Shown: positions 24,400 through 34,159, counted from the stretch's first letter. The stretch is 49,504 nucleotides of DNA from Actinomycetota bacterium (GCA_021324595.1 JAJPIV010000106.1:1-49504); one strand, 5' to 3'. Translations and numbers: made by a program. Notes: generated from the letters alone by a model not told the origin.

Positions 24400-25368
24400 A
24401 TGCGAGCCGCGCTCTACGACCGTTGCGGCCCCGCGGCCCAGGTGCTGCGGGTCGCCGACATCGACCTGCCCGAGCCCGGGCCCGGCGAGGTCCGGGTCAG
24501 GATCGAGCTGTCCGGCGTGAACCCGACCGACTGGAAGTCCCGCAGCGGGGCCACGCCCCGGCCGATCGACGTTTTCCAGATCCCGCACCACGACGGCGCC
24601 GGGGTGATCGACGCGGTGGGCGAGGGCGTCGATCCCGGCCGGGTCGGGCAGCGGGTCTGGACCTGGCTGGCGGCCGCCGGACGGCGGTGGGGCACCGCCG
24701 CGCAGTGGAGCGTGGTCCCGGAACGCCAGGCCGTCCCGCTGCCGGACGGCGCCAGCGCCGAGCTGGGCGCGAGCCTGGGCGTGCCCGCGCTGACCGCGCA
24801 CTGGTGCCTGTTCTCCGACGGGCCGCTGGCCGGCCGGACCGTGCTCGTGGCCGGCGGCGCCGGCGCGGTCGGGCACTTCGCGATCGAGCTGGCCAAGCGC
24901 GCCGGGGCGCGGGTGGTGACCACGGTGAGCGGGCCGGCCAAGGCCGAGCTGGCGGCCAGGGCCGGCGCGGATCTGGTGGTCAACTACACCGAGCCGGGGG
25001 CAGCCGGCCAGATCCGCGCGTTCGGCGCCGTGGACCGGGTGATCGAGGTGGCGCTCGGCGCCAACCTCGCGCTCGACCTCGCGGTCCTGTCACCGGGCGG
25101 CCACGTCGTCAGCTACGCGGCCGAGCCCGCCGACCCGGTGATCCCGGTGCGCGCGTGCATGAACGCCAACGTGATCATCAGGTTCGTGCTGCTCCACGGC
25201 GTGCCCGCCGAGGCGCTGGACCGGGCGGCGCGGGACGTGGCGGCGGCGGTCGCGGAGGGCGCGCTCACCGAGCTCCCGGTCCACCGCTTCGGCCTGGACG
25301 AGGTCGCCGCGGCCCATGACGCCGTCGAGCACGGCGCCGTCGGCAAGGTCCTGGTGGTCCCCGGCTGA
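24400..25368 (+). CDS. Zinc-free MDR family NADPH:quinone oxidoreductase-like protein
   Basis: A 322-residue medium-chain dehydrogenase/reductase. The GroES-like N-terminal half has SGVNPTDWKSRSG in place of the catalytic-zinc motif of alcohol dehydrogenases. The Rossmann half has the cofactor loop VLVAGGAGAVGHFAIELAK (glycines at 152-157), as in QOR/zeta-crystallin enzymes. It probably uses NADPH to reduce a quinone or an enone. The ATG is preceded by a weak GGGG and a strong hairpin. It faces the choline dehydrogenase-like gene tail to tail over 28 bases with no terminator that I can see. Confidence 0.88.
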   Translation: MRAALYDRCGPAAQVLRVADIDLPEPGPGEVRVRIELSGVNPTDWKSRSGATPRPIDVFQIPHHDGAGVIDAVGEGVDPGRVGQRVWTWLAAAGRRWGTAAQWSVVPERQAVPLPDGASAELGASLGVPALTAHWCLFSDGPLAGRTVLVAGGAGAVGHFAIELAKRAGARVVTTVSGPAKAELAARAGADLVVNYTEPGAAGQIRAFGAVDRVIEVALGANLALDLAVLSPGGHVVSYAAEPADPVIPVRACMNANVIIRFVLLHGVPAEALDRAARDVAAAVAEGALTELPVHRFGLDEVAAAHDAVEHGAVGKVLVVPG

Positions 25369-25396
25369 CCGCCGCGCCCCGGGTCAGGCCGCCGGG

Positions 25397-27091
25397 TCAC
25401 CGCTCCCCGGCCGCCGCGGCGTCCCGGCCGTGCCGGTAGAACTCGACGGGCTCGGGCGGCAGCGGGGTGTTGCCGAGGATCAGGTCCGCCGCCTTCTCGG
25501 CGATCATCATGACGGGCGCGTAGATGTTGCCGTTGGTCACGTACGGCATGACCGACGCGTCCGCGACCTTCAGTCCCTCGGTGCCGTGCACGCCCATGGT
25601 GGCCGGGTCGGTGACGCTCATCTCCCCGGTCCCCATCGCGCAGGTGCAGGAGGGGTGCAGCGCGGTCTCGCCGTCCCGCCTGACCCAGTCGAGCACCTCC
25701 TCGTCGGTCCTCACCCCCGGGCCGGGAGACAGCTCGCCGCCGTTGTACGGGTCGAGGGCGGGCTGGTTCAGGATGCGCCTGGCGATCGCGATCGCCTCCA
25801 CCCACTCACGCCGGTCGGTCGGCGTGGACAGGTAGTTGAACCGGAGCGCCGGCTTGACCGCCGGGTCGGCCGAGACGATGCGCACGCTCCCCCGCGAGTC
25901 GGAGTACATCGGCCCGATGTGCACCTGGTAGCCGTGGCCGCTGGCCGGCGCCGAGCCGTCGTACCGGATCGCGATCGGCAGGAAGTGGAACATCAGGTTC
26001 GGGTACGCGACCTCGTCGTTGGACCGGACGAACCCGCCGCCCTCGAAATGATTGGTCGCGCCGGGCCCGCTCCGCCCGAACAGCCACCGCGCCCCGATCA
26101 GCGGCCGGTTCCGCCACTTCAGCGCCGGGGCGACCGAGACCGGCTGCCGGCAGGCGTACTGGACGTAGACCTCCAGGTGGTCCTGGAGGTTCTCGCCCAC
26201 GCCCGGCAGGTCGGCGACCACGTCGATGCCGTGCTCGCGCAGCAGGGCAGCCGGGCCGACGCCGGACACCTGGAGCAGCTGCGGGGAGTTGATCGACCCG
26301 CCGCACAGGACCACCTGGCCGGCCATGGCCCGCTCCGGCCGCCCGGCGCCCGCCAGCCCGCCCGGCCCGCGGCGCCGGGTGTACTCGACGCCCACCGCGC
26401 GGGCTCCTTCGAACAGGATCCTGGTGACGAACGCCCGGCAGCGCACGGTGAGGTTCGGCCGGCTCAGCACCGGGTGCAGGTAGGCGCGGGCCGCCGAGAG
26501 GCGCCGGCCGCGGTAGATCGTGCGGTCGAACGGGGCGAAGCCCTCCTGACGGTAGCCGTTCACGTCCGCGGTCAGCTGGTACCCGGCCTGCCGCGCGGCC
26601 TCGAAGAACGCGGCGAACAGGGGGTTCGTCGCCGGGCCGCGCTCCAGCAGCAAGGGGCCCGCCGTGCCGCGGAACTCATCGCCCCCCGCCAGGCAGGTCT
26701 CCATCTTCTTGAAGTACGGCAGGCAGTGGGCGTAGTCCCACTCAGCCATGCCCGGGTCGGCGGCCCACCGCTCGTAGTCGAGCGGGTTGCCGCGCTGGAA
26801 GATCATCCCGTTGATGCTGCTCGGCCCGCCGAGGACCTTGCCGCGGGCGTGGTAGATCCGCCGGCCGTGCATGTGCGGCTCGGGTTCGGACTCGTACCGC
26901 CAGTCGTAGAACCGGCTGCCGATCGGGAAGGTGAGGGCCGCCGGCATGTGGATGAACACGTCCCACCGGTAGTCCGGCCGGCCCGCCTCCAGCACGAGCA
27001 CCCGGTGGGACGGGTCGGCGGACAGCCGGTTCGCCAGCGCCGAGCCGGCCGAGCCGCCGCCGATGATGATGAAGTCGTACGCCGCCGTCAC
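25397..27091 (-). CDS. GMC oxidoreductase, choline dehydrogenase-like
   Basis: An FAD enzyme of 564 residues from the glucose-methanol-choline family. It has the N-terminal GGGSAG motif (11-16), the GMC signature around [13 protein letters not shown], the second signature [16 protein letters not shown], and the catalytic C-terminal segments HPSCTCAMG and [15 protein letters not shown]. Its overall pattern is closest to BetA, which oxidises choline to betaine aldehyde. The dimethylglycine-type dehydrogenase 7 kb away would act later in the same catabolic route. No betaine aldehyde dehydrogenase is in the window, so other alcohols remain possible substrates. Confidence 0.88.
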   Translation of the reverse strand: MTAAYDFIIIGGGSAGSALANRLSADPSHRVLVLEAGRPDYRWDVFIHMPAALTFPIGSRFYDWRYESEPEPHMHGRRIYHARGKVLGGPSSINGMIFQRGNPLDYERWAADPGMAEWDYAHCLPYFKKMETCLAGGDEFRGTAGPLLLERGPATNPLFAAFFEAARQAGYQLTADVNGYRQEGFAPFDRTIYRGRRLSAARAYLHPVLSRPNLTVRCRAFVTRILFEGARAVGVEYTRRRGPGGLAGAGRPERAMAGQVVLCGGSINSPQLLQVSGVGPAALLREHGIDVVADLPGVGENLQDHLEVYVQYACRQPVSVAPALKWRNRPLIGARWLFGRSGPGATNHFEGGGFVRSNDEVAYPNLMFHFLPIAIRYDGSAPASGHGYQVHIGPMYSDSRGSVRIVSADPAVKPALRFNYLSTPTDRREWVEAIAIARRILNQPALDPYNGGELSPGPGVRTDEEVLDWVRRDGETALHPSCTCAMGTGEMSVTDPATMGVHGTEGLKVADASVMPYVTNGNIYAPVMMIAEKAADLILGNTPLPPEPVEFYRHGRDAAAAGER

Positions 27092-27471
27092 GAGGACCCC
27101 CCAATGCTTCGGTGCCCGCGAGCTCGGTGCCGCCGGCCCGGCGCCGGGCCGAGAGCTCGCACATCACGGGTTGTGGTCGTACATTACTCGCGAAACGGAC
27201 GGGCTCGCAGCCCTGGCCCGTGACAGTCCGGCCCGGGTCCGCGGGAGCCTGAGGCCCGCGGGCGCCTGAGGCCCGCGGGGCACCGGGCCGGCGATGCCGC
27301 CCTGGCCTTTCCGGTGATCCCGGGAACGACAATTTCAGTGCGCATTGCCGGAAGAACGGCCGGAAACTCGTGATCTATTCTCCAGTTTGCCATTCGACGG
27401 CGGCCTCGGTATGGTCGCCGCTGGCGCAGTGATTATGCGCGCGGTGACAACGAGGCAGATTGGGGAAATCC
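27092..27471. promoter_or_regulatory. Intergenic region between divergent GMC oxidoreductase and sedolisin genes
   Basis: About 380 bases without a gene. The part from 27310 to 27470 is clearly more AT-rich than its surroundings, with TATTCT near 27373 and two GCCGGAA copies before it, and probably holds the sedolisin promoter. I could not define -35/-10 boxes with confidence. The half near the oxidoreductase start contains TAATGT on the minus strand, without a matching -35. Confidence 0.4.
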
Positions 27472-29601
27472 ATGCGATCCGCCCGTTCATGGGTTTTCGC
27501 CGGGACGGCCGCGCTTGCCGCGGCCGGCCTGGCGGCGCCCGTCCATGCCGCCCGGGCGCTCGCCGCGCCGATGGCGGCCGCCCGGCCGCCGGCCGCGGGG
27601 AGGGTGGCGCTGCCCGGGACCGCGGTCCCCGCGAGCGAGCGAGCCCGCCCCGCGGGGCCGGTCGCGCCGGGTAGCACGGTGCGCTTCTCCCTGCTGCTGG
27701 CGCTGCGCGACGCGGCAGGGGCTCGCGCGTTCGCCCGGGCGGTGTCCAGCCCAGGCTCGCGGCTGTTCCGGCGCTACCTGACCACCGCGGGCTGGGTCTC
27801 CCGGTACGGGCCGGCCCGCTCGGAGGTGAGCCGCGCCAGGTCCTGGCTGCGGCGAGCCGGCTTCACGGCCGGGCCGGCGACCCCCGACAGGCTGCTGGTC
27901 GCGGCCGAGGGGCCAGCCCGGCTCGTGCAGCGCGCGTTCGGCGTCCGGCTCGGCTACTACCTGGTGAACGGGCACCGGGTGCGGCTGGCCAGCGGCACGA
28001 TGACGATCCCGGCCGGGCTTGCGGGCGTGATCAGCGGCGTGGTCGGGGTCAACCAGTTCGTGGCGGCACCCGGCCTGGCGCGCGGCGGCACCACGGCGCG
28101 CGGCGGCACCACGGCGCGCGGCGAGCCTTTGGCGGCACAGACCGGCCAGGAGCCACCGCCGCCCGCCGGGTTCCGGAACCCGCAGCCGTGCTCGGCGTAC
28201 TGGGGCCAGAAACTCGACTCCAGGGACTCGCCGGGCCTCTACGCTCCGTACTCGCCTCCGCTGCCCTACGCGATCTGCGGCTACCGCCCGTTCCAGCTCC
28301 GCGGGGCGTACGGCCTGGCCGGGCAGGTGGCCGCTGGCGTCGACGGGCGGGGCGTCAGGATCGCGATCGTCGACGCCTACGACTCGCCGACGCTGCTGTC
28401 GGACGCGCAGCGGTACTTCAGGATCAACGACCCGGCCCACCCGCTGCGCTCGTCGCAGTTCACCGACCTGCCGCCAGCCAGCGTGGACGACGTGTCGCTG
28501 TGCGACGGCAGCGGGTGGCTCACCGAGCAGGCGCTCGACGTGGAGGCCTCGCACGCGATGGCGCCGGGGGCTTCCATCACCTACGTCGGCGCGCGGGACT
28601 GCCTGGACGCCAGCCTGCTGACCGCCCTGCAGGCCGCGGTCACCAGCGGCGCGTCGGTCGTCAGCGACTCCTGGGGTGACACCCTCGGCGACATCTTCAC
28701 CGACGCGGCGACCAAGGCCGCCTATGACGACACGTTCCTGCTGGCCGCGTCCACCGGGGTCAGCGTGCTGTTCGCCAGCGGCGACCTCGGCGACAACTTC
28801 GGGGCCAGCGGCATCGCCGCGCCCGACTACCCGGCGAGCAGCCCGCTCGTCACCGCCGTGGGCGGCACCACGCTGGAGGTGAACCGCCGGAACGCCAGGC
28901 AGGCCGAGTACGGGTGGTCGACCGCCCGGCAGGTGCTGTGCGCGCCGAGGCTGCCGTTCTGCCGCCGCCGGACGCCGGCCGGCTCGCTCGGCTGGCAGGC
29001 GGGCGGCGGCGGCGGGACCAGCTACACCTACGCCCAGCCCTCCTACCAGGCCAAGGTGGTGCCGCAGGCGCTCGCGCTGCGCAACGAGCCCCTGCTCGGC
29101 CCGGTGCCGATGCGGGTGATCCCGGACATCTCCATGGACGCCGACGCGCAGAGCGGGATGCTGATCGGCCTGACCCAGGCATTCCCCAACGGGGTCTACT
29201 ACGACCAGTTCAAGGTGGGTGGCACCAGCCTGGCCACGCCGTTGCTGGCCGGCGTGGTGGCCGATGCCAGCCAGGCTGCGGGCGCCTCCCTCGGCTTCCT
29301 CAACCCGGTCCTGTATCAGGCGTACACCCGCCGTCCCGGGGCGTTCCGCGACATCCTCCCGTCACGGCGGCCGCTTGCCGCCGCGGTGATCCGGGTGGAC
29401 TACGCGAACTCGGTCAGCGCGGCCGGCGGCTACGTGATCAGCCTGCGCGTGATCACCTACGAGGGGCCGGAGACCTACTGCGACGGCACCGGCAACTGCG
29501 CCACGCGCGCCGTCACGCTGACCACCGCCCCCGGGTTCGACAGCATGACCGGCCTCGGGACGGTGGGGCCGGCGTTCATCGCGGCGCTCGCGCGGCCCTG
29601 A
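27472..29601 (+). CDS. Secreted S53 (sedolisin) peptidase with activation prodomain
   Basis: A 709-residue exported serine-carboxyl protease, a family that is active at acid pH. A signal peptide (about residues 1-26, ending PVHA) is followed by a Pro-kumamolisin activation domain (about 60-195). A linker with the 18-bp repeats then leads to the catalytic domain. The catalytic residues are Glu352 and Asp356 (TEQALD), the oxyanion Asp438 (ASGDLG) and Ser586 (GGTSLATP). A C-terminal calcium-site region FDSMTGLG is present. The ATG has GGGGAAATCC in front of it. It is a single gene between a long upstream gap and a terminator hairpin. It probably digests external protein for nutrition. Confidence 0.92.
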   Translation: MRSARSWVFAGTAALAAAGLAAPVHAARALAAPMAAARPPAAGRVALPGTAVPASERARPAGPVAPGSTVRFSLLLALRDAAGARAFARAVSSPGSRLFRRYLTTAGWVSRYGPARSEVSRARSWLRRAGFTAGPATPDRLLVAAEGPARLVQRAFGVRLGYYLVNGHRVRLASGTMTIPAGLAGVISGVVGVNQFVAAPGLARGGTTARGGTTARGEPLAAQTGQEPPPPAGFRNPQPCSAYWGQKLDSRDSPGLYAPYSPPLPYAICGYRPFQLRGAYGLAGQVAAGVDGRGVRIAIVDAYDSPTLLSDAQRYFRINDPAHPLRSSQFTDLPPASVDDVSLCDGSGWLTEQALDVEASHAMAPGASITYVGARDCLDASLLTALQAAVTSGASVVSDSWGDTLGDIFTDAATKAAYDDTFLLAASTGVSVLFASGDLGDNFGASGIAAPDYPASSPLVTAVGGTTLEVNRRNARQAEYGWSTARQVLCAPRLPFCRRRTPAGSLGWQAGGGGGTSYTYAQPSYQAKVVPQALALRNEPLLGPVPMRVIPDISMDADAQSGMLIGLTQAFPNGVYYDQFKVGGTSLATPLLAGVVADASQAAGASLGFLNPVLYQAYTRRPGAFRDILPSRRPLAAAVIRVDYANSVSAAGGYVISLRVITYEGPETYCDGTGNCATRAVTLTTAPGFDSMTGLGTVGPAFIAALARP
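28081..28123 (+). repeat. Tandem 18-bp repeat in the sedolisin linker
   Basis: Two full copies and part of a third copy of CGCGGCGGCACCACGGCG encode ARGGTT-type repeats between the prodomain and the catalytic domain. Confidence 0.85.
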
Positions 29602-29618
29602 GCGGACCCGATGCCATG

Positions 29619-29659
29619 GGCCCCGGAGCCGGCCGCCCGGCGCGATCGGCTCCGGGGCC
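29619..29659. terminator. Bidirectional hairpin terminator
   Basis: A perfect 13-bp stem (GGCCCCGGAGCCG and its complement) with a 15-base loop lies between the converging sedolisin and NCS1 permease genes. Confidence 0.7.
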
Positions 29660-29678
29660 GCCTCGTCCCGGCCCCGGA

Positions 29679-31127
29679 TCAGGCGATCGGCTCCGGGGTC
29701 GCCTTGCCCTCGGCCCGGACCGGCTCGCGGGCCAGCAGCCAGTAGGCGGCGCCGCCCACGATGAGGCCGAGGAACACGCTGAAGTCCGACCCGAGCGGCC
29801 CGCCGAGCCGGCTCGCGAGCGGCCCGACGTACGGCGGGTAGGCGTTCAGCCACAGCGCCGCGGCGCCCATGCCGAGGAACTGCGCGACCAGCGCGCGCCA
29901 GTGAATGCCCCCGCGCCTCCAGTACCTGCCGCCCGCCTCGTTGAGCAGCGACGCCGGCTCGTAGCGGTTGCGGCGCAGCCACGAGTCGACCAGGTAGATC
30001 GCGCACCACGGGCCCAGCCACACGATGATGAACAGCAGGAAGTCCGACAGCAGCGCGTAGAACCTGGACGAGAAGACCGCGTAGGCGGCCACGCCGGCGC
30101 AGATCACAGTGTCGATCCCCACGCACGCGATCCGGTGCAGCCCGGGCACGAGGGACTGGAGCGTCACGCCCGAGGAGTACAGGTCGAGGGTGTTGATCGC
30201 GAACAGCTGCAGGATCGCGAAGATCAGGTAGGGCACGACGAACCAGCCGGGGAACCCCGCCGTCAGGCCGGTGACGCTCAGCTCGGCCGCCTTCGGCAGC
30301 TCGGTGCCCAGCGCGGCGCCCAGCGCCTCGAGCAGCACCGACGGGATCGCCCCGCCGAGCGTCACCGCGACCACGATGCGCGCCTTGCTCGCCGTGGGGG
30401 CCAGGTAGCGGGAGTAGTCGTTGGCGTTCTCGGTCCACCCGAGTCCGCCCGCCGAGATCACCAGGGCCAGGAAGATCGTCATCGCGCCCCAGCTCGCGGA
30501 CGGCGGGCCGGCGTGGTACCGGTGCGCCACGAACGCCGTCATGATCGCGAACAGCACCACGAACGGGATCGCGAGCAGCCGGAGCACCTTGAGCACGGCC
30601 GCGTGGCCGAGCAGCGGCAGCACCGCCTGGACCGCGACGGCCCCGAGGACGAGGACCACCTTCAGCCAGGTCGGCACCGGGGAGATGCCGGCCTCGCCGG
30701 CCAGGGCCATCCCGGAGAACACGATCAGCGCGATGCCCTCGATCTCGAACCCGACCTGGGTGATCCAGTTGAACAGCGACGGCACGCGGTTGCCGTTCGG
30801 GCCGAACGCGGCGCGGCTGACCCCGAAGCAGGTCGTGCCCGCCCTCGGACCCTGCAGGCTGGCGAGCCCGGTCAGCAGGTAGGTCAGGTTCCCGACCAGG
30901 ATGACCGCCAGCGCCTGCGGGAAGGACAGGCCGAACACGACGACGGCGAGGACGCCGTACACGAGGAACTCCACGTTCCAGATGGCGCCGGCCCACATCC
31001 AGAACAGGTTCCGCGGCCTGCCCCACCGCTCGGAGAGCGGCACGTACTCGATCCCGCGGTGCTCGACCGCGGTGATCGGCGGCCCTGCGGCCACGTCCCC
31101 GGGCGCCAGGCCGCGCGCGCTGCTCAC
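29679..31127 (-). CDS. NCS1 family nucleobase/related permease
   Basis: A 482-residue transporter with about twelve transmembrane helices. The N-terminal GIEYVPLSERWGRPRN, the first helices, the motif GWTENANDYSRYL and the paired TLDLYSSGVTLQ fit the nucleobase:cation symporter-1 family (cytosine, purines, hydantoins, thiamine precursors). The specific substrate is unknown, and no nucleobase catabolism gene is beside it. I chose a GTG at 31127 that overlaps the TGA of the CtaG-like gene as GTGA. The frame continues upstream through the CtaG-like gene only as an out-of-frame shadow. The coupling to an oxidase-assembly homologue is unexpected. Confidence 0.9.
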   Translation of the reverse strand: MSSARGLAPGDVAAGPPITAVEHRGIEYVPLSERWGRPRNLFWMWAGAIWNVEFLVYGVLAVVVFGLSFPQALAVILVGNLTYLLTGLASLQGPRAGTTCFGVSRAAFGPNGNRVPSLFNWITQVGFEIEGIALIVFSGMALAGEAGISPVPTWLKVVLVLGAVAVQAVLPLLGHAAVLKVLRLLAIPFVVLFAIMTAFVAHRYHAGPPSASWGAMTIFLALVISAGGLGWTENANDYSRYLAPTASKARIVVAVTLGGAIPSVLLEALGAALGTELPKAAELSVTGLTAGFPGWFVVPYLIFAILQLFAINTLDLYSSGVTLQSLVPGLHRIACVGIDTVICAGVAAYAVFSSRFYALLSDFLLFIIVWLGPWCAIYLVDSWLRRNRYEPASLLNEAGGRYWRRGGIHWRALVAQFLGMGAAALWLNAYPPYVGPLASRLGGPLGSDFSVFLGLIVGGAAYWLLAREPVRAEGKATPEPIA

Positions 31128-31939
31128 CGCCGAGCGCCCTGCTGCCTGGCCTGGGGGATCCGCCAGCCCTTCGGGGGCCGCAGGGGCGGCGCGCCCGCGG
31201 CCGCCGGCGCCGGCGCGGAGGGCGCCCCGGGCCGCTCGCCCTCGGGATAGGCGCCGTCCCGCATCCAGGTGAGCAGGGCGACGAAGACGACCGGGACGAA
31301 GCACAGCCCGGAGATCGCCCACAGCAGGAACGTCGCGATCTCCTGGTCCGCGATCACCCCCAGCCCGCCCGCGGGGTGCGGGTAGGCGGCTAGCCAGGAC
31401 GTGCTCGAGAACCCCATCACATAGGCGTCGGCCCAGATCGCCCACATCGGCACGGCCGCGCACGCGGCCCGCTGCGGGCGGCCGGCCCGGGGCAGGAACG
31501 GCGGGGATTCCACCAGCTCCAGCCAGAGCGCGCATCCGGCTGCGAGGAGGGTCACCGCCTCGGCGGCCAGCACGGCCGGGTGCCTGGCCGCCGCGTCGAT
31601 GGCCGAGGGTGCCCGCCAGCCGAGCGCCACCGCGGCGAACACGGCCGTGATCAGCCACGGGCGCGCGGCACCCGGCCGGTGGGACCGCGCCGCCGCGATC
31701 CGGTCCACCAGGCCGGCGGCCCCCGCCCGGGCGCCGCCGCGCGTCCCGGCCACCAGCCGCCACGGCGCGCCGAGGACGAGCAGGGCGGGCGCCGCGATCG
31801 CGAGCACGCCGAACTGCACGGCCTGAGCGAACACGTAGCGCCGGGCCTCGGTGGCGCCGGGGGGCAGCACGACGGCGGCCACGAGGATCACGCCGGCGAG
31901 CGCCAGCCACTGCCGGTGCCGCTGGAATCGGGTCCGCAT
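31124..31939 (-). CDS. CtaG-like membrane protein lacking the conserved histidines
   Basis: A 271-residue integral membrane protein. Its helix pattern, the AIAAPALLVLGAPWRLV stretch and the late DQEIATFLLW region align with the CtaG protein at 10021-10914. Where CtaG has HMIQH, this protein has FAQAVQF, and the later histidine-bearing segments are also changed. A copper role of the usual kind is therefore unlikely. It overlaps the NCS1 permease gene by four bases and shares its promoter. It may be a permease partner or a repurposed assembly factor. ATG 31939 is preferred; an in-frame ATG six codons upstream is possible. The last 40 residues are Pro/Ala-rich. Confidence 0.8.
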   Translation of the reverse strand: MRTRFQRHRQWLALAGVILVAAVVLPPGATEARRYVFAQAVQFGVLAIAAPALLVLGAPWRLVAGTRGGARAGAAGLVDRIAAARSHRPGAARPWLITAVFAAVALGWRAPSAIDAAARHPAVLAAEAVTLLAAGCALWLELVESPPFLPRAGRPQRAACAAVPMWAIWADAYVMGFSSTSWLAAYPHPAGGLGVIADQEIATFLLWAISGLCFVPVVFVALLTWMRDGAYPEGERPGAPSAPAPAAAGAPPLRPPKGWRIPQARQQGARR

Positions 31940-32020
31940 CGAGCACCTGCCAATCATCAGGGGTTGCGCGGGCAGCGCCGCATCACCGCAGCCTGCCGGG
32001 CATGCGACAGTCTGCCACCT

Positions 32021-32050
32021 GTAGTACGCGGCGTCGCCGCCGGGCGTCAA
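32021..32050 (-). promoter_or_regulatory. Promoter of the CtaG-like/NCS1 permease pair
   Basis: On the minus strand TTGACG and TACTAC are spaced by 18 bases, about 80 bases before the ATG of the CtaG-like gene. The divergent ligC gene starts nearby on the other strand. Confidence 0.55.
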
Positions 32051-32088
32051 GGAGCGGCCGGAAGGCACCGCGGGGAATGATGGGCCTC

Positions 32089-33168
32089 ATGCGCCTTCCC
32101 GTGATGCCGCCAGTGGCGCCGATGCTGGCCAAGGCGGTCCCGGAGATCCCGGCCGGCGCGATGAGCTACGAGCCGAAGTGGGACGGCTTCCGGGCGGTGG
32201 TCTTCCGGGACGGGCCGGAGGTCGAGATCGGCAGCCGCAACGAGCGGCCCATGACGAGGTACTTCCCCGAGGTCGCCGAGGCGGTGCGGGAGAGCCTCCC
32301 GGGCCGGTGCGTAGTCGACGGCGAGATCGTCGTGCCCAGCGCCGACGGCCGGCGCCTGGACTTCGAGGCCCTGCTGCAGCGCATCCACCCGGCGGCGAGC
32401 CGGGTCCGCCTGCTGGCCAGCCGGACTCCGGCCGCGTTCGTGGCCTTCGACCTGCTCGCGCTGGGGGACGACGATTACACGGGGCAGCCGTTCTCGCGGC
32501 GCCGGGCCGCGCTTGAGCGGGCGCTGCGGCACGCCCGCCCGCCGGTTCACCTGACCCCGGCGACGACCTCGATCGGCACCGCCCAGGTCTGGTTCAGCCA
32601 GTTCGAGGGCGCCGGCCTGGACGGGATCGTCGCCAAGCCGCTCGATGGCACCTACCAGCAGGGCAAGCGGGTGATGTTCAAGGTCAAGCACGAACGGACG
32701 GCCGACTGCGTGGTGGGCGGCTACCGCCCGCACGCCAGCGACCCGGAGGCGGTCGGATCGCTCCTGCTCGGCCTGTACGACGACGAGGGAAGGCTGGTCA
32801 GCGTCGGAGTGGCCGGCGCGTTCCCGATGGCCATGCGCAGGGCGCTGTTCACCGAGCTCGCGCCCCTGGTGACCACGCCCGGCGGGCACCCGTGGAGCTG
32901 GGCGGCGCCGGGGGACGAGGGAGCGGCCGGCGCCAGGCACCCGCGCGCGGCCGAGGGGAGCCGGTGGAACGCGGGCAAGGACCTGTCCTTCGTGCCGCTG
33001 CGGCCGGAGCGAGTGGCCGAGGTCAGGTACGACCACATGGAGGGGAGCAGGTTCCGGCACACCACCCAGTTCGTCCGCTGGCGGCCCGACCGCGAGCCGG
33101 CCTCCTGCGGCTTCGACCAGCTCGAGGAGCCGGTGAGCTACGACCTGGCGGAGATCCTGGGGCCATGA
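32089..33168 (+). CDS. ligC: ATP-dependent DNA ligase, LigC type
   Basis: A 359-residue ATP-dependent DNA ligase that seals nicks by way of a lysine-AMP intermediate. Lys30 in EPKWDGFR is the adenylation site. SRNERPMTRYFPE, VVDGEIV, FDLLALGDDDYTG, LDGIVAKPL and VMFKVKHERTADCVVGGYR are the further nucleotidyltransferase and OB-fold motifs. The sequence follows mycobacterial LigC (Rv3731) closely as I remember it, including the beginning LPVMPPVAPMLAK, so I chose ATG 32089; in-frame ATGs at 32077 and 32080 are alternatives. LigC is a minor ligase, with roles in excision or backup end-joining repair. No Ku or polymerase gene is adjacent. Confidence 0.93.
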   Translation: MRLPVMPPVAPMLAKAVPEIPAGAMSYEPKWDGFRAVVFRDGPEVEIGSRNERPMTRYFPEVAEAVRESLPGRCVVDGEIVVPSADGRRLDFEALLQRIHPAASRVRLLASRTPAAFVAFDLLALGDDDYTGQPFSRRRAALERALRHARPPVHLTPATTSIGTAQVWFSQFEGAGLDGIVAKPLDGTYQQGKRVMFKVKHERTADCVVGGYRPHASDPEAVGSLLLGLYDDEGRLVSVGVAGAFPMAMRRALFTELAPLVTTPGGHPWSWAAPGDEGAAGARHPRAAEGSRWNAGKDLSFVPLRPERVAEVRYDHMEGSRFRHTTQFVRWRPDREPASCGFDQLEEPVSYDLAEILGP

Positions 33169-33205
33169 GCGGGCCGGGCGGCCGCTCCCCGCCGGCGCCC
33201 GGTTC

Positions 33206-34159
33206 CTAGGATCGCGAGGGCCGCGGGCGGCGCGCGCCCGGCGAGGGCTGCCCCGGCGCCCATGTGGCCATCACCGCGATGAAGTCCCGCGTCCAGCCCC
33301 TCAGGTACTGGCTGGCCGGGCGGACCTGTCCCGGCACGCCCTTGCGCAGCCGGCCGCCCGGCCTGCGCGCCCAGGCCAGCTGGACCCACTCGGGGTTGAT
33401 GTCGAGCTCCATGCCGACCCGCGCGCCTGCCCGGACCAGCGCCACGGCCAGGTCGCCCGGCGTCGCGGCCATGCTTGCCACGTAGATGAGCTGGTGCCTG
33501 GCGTTCTCCCCGAGCGCGCTCCTGGCCACCACCTCGCCGCCGGTGATGGTGGCGCCCCAGTACCCCCAGCCGCCGCGGGACGCGCGGGTCGGATGCCCGT
33601 CAGAGACCAGCAGGTCGAGGTTCTGGCGCACGCTGTAGACGGGCAGGCCCGGCGCGGGCACGCCGCGTCCCCACGCGCCGATGGCCGCGGCCCCGGAGCG
33701 GTAGATGACCAGGCTGGCGCGGCCCGGGACAAGCGGCCGGATCACCGTGCCCTGCTGCTCGTAGCCGCCGGATCCGGTCGACAGCTTGAAGCCGCCGTTG
33801 AACGCCGCGACGAGCAGCCGCCGGGCCGGCCAGCGGACGGCCGGCCCGGCGCTCAGCCCGTGCGCCCGGCACGCCGCCCCGGGATCCTGGCTGCCGCAGT
33901 GGAGCACGAACCTGACATCGCCGGTGAACCGCGCCACCGTCATCAGGTGGCCGTCGGGCAGCCGGAGATGCCGGACGATCACCCGGGCCGGCACCCGCGG
34001 CCTGGGACGCGGGGACGGCGAGTGCGGCGCCCGGCGCGCAGGGACGGCCGCCGGGGCGGCCCCCGGGGCCAGGGCCGAGCACCCGGCCAGGGCCGCCGCC
34101 AGCGCCGCGGCCAGCGCCGCGGCGGTCATGCCCGCGCCCCGCGGGACGATCCGTGCCAT
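33206..34159 (-). CDS. Lipoprotein with phosphodiester glycosidase (NAGPA/DUF2233-like) domain
   Basis: A 317-residue predicted lipoprotein with lipobox LAG-Cys27 after an Ala/Leu-rich signal segment. The folded domain (about residues 58-300) has the stretch VAAFNGGFKLSTGSGGYEQQG, then RQNLDLLVSDG and ARVGMELDINPEWVQLAW. These match the phosphodiester glycosidase family related to the enzyme that uncovers mannose-6-phosphate. In bacteria the family is thought to cut sugar-phosphate diesters in cell-wall polymers. It converges on ligC and diverges from another lipoprotein gene. The C-terminus is basic and Pro-rich. Confidence 0.82.
   Translation of the reverse strand: MARIVPRGAGMTAAALAAALAAALAGCSALAPGAAPAAVPARRAPHSPSPRPRPRVPARVIVRHLRLPDGHLMTVARFTGDVRFVLHCGSQDPGAACRAHGLSAGPAVRWPARRLLVAAFNGGFKLSTGSGGYEQQGTVIRPLVPGRASLVIYRSGAAAIGAWGRGVPAPGLPVYSVRQNLDLLVSDGHPTRASRGGWGYWGATITGGEVVARSALGENARHQLIYVASMAATPGDLAVALVRAGARVGMELDINPEWVQLAWARRPGGRLRKGVPGQVRPASQYLRGWTRDFIAVMATWAPGQPSPGARRPRPSRS

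Noticed and set aside
31127-31946. A long N-terminal extension of the NCS1 permease
   Set aside because: That part of the frame is out of phase with the CtaG-like gene and is Arg/Gly-rich. The GTG at 31127 with GTGA overlap gives a normal-length permease.
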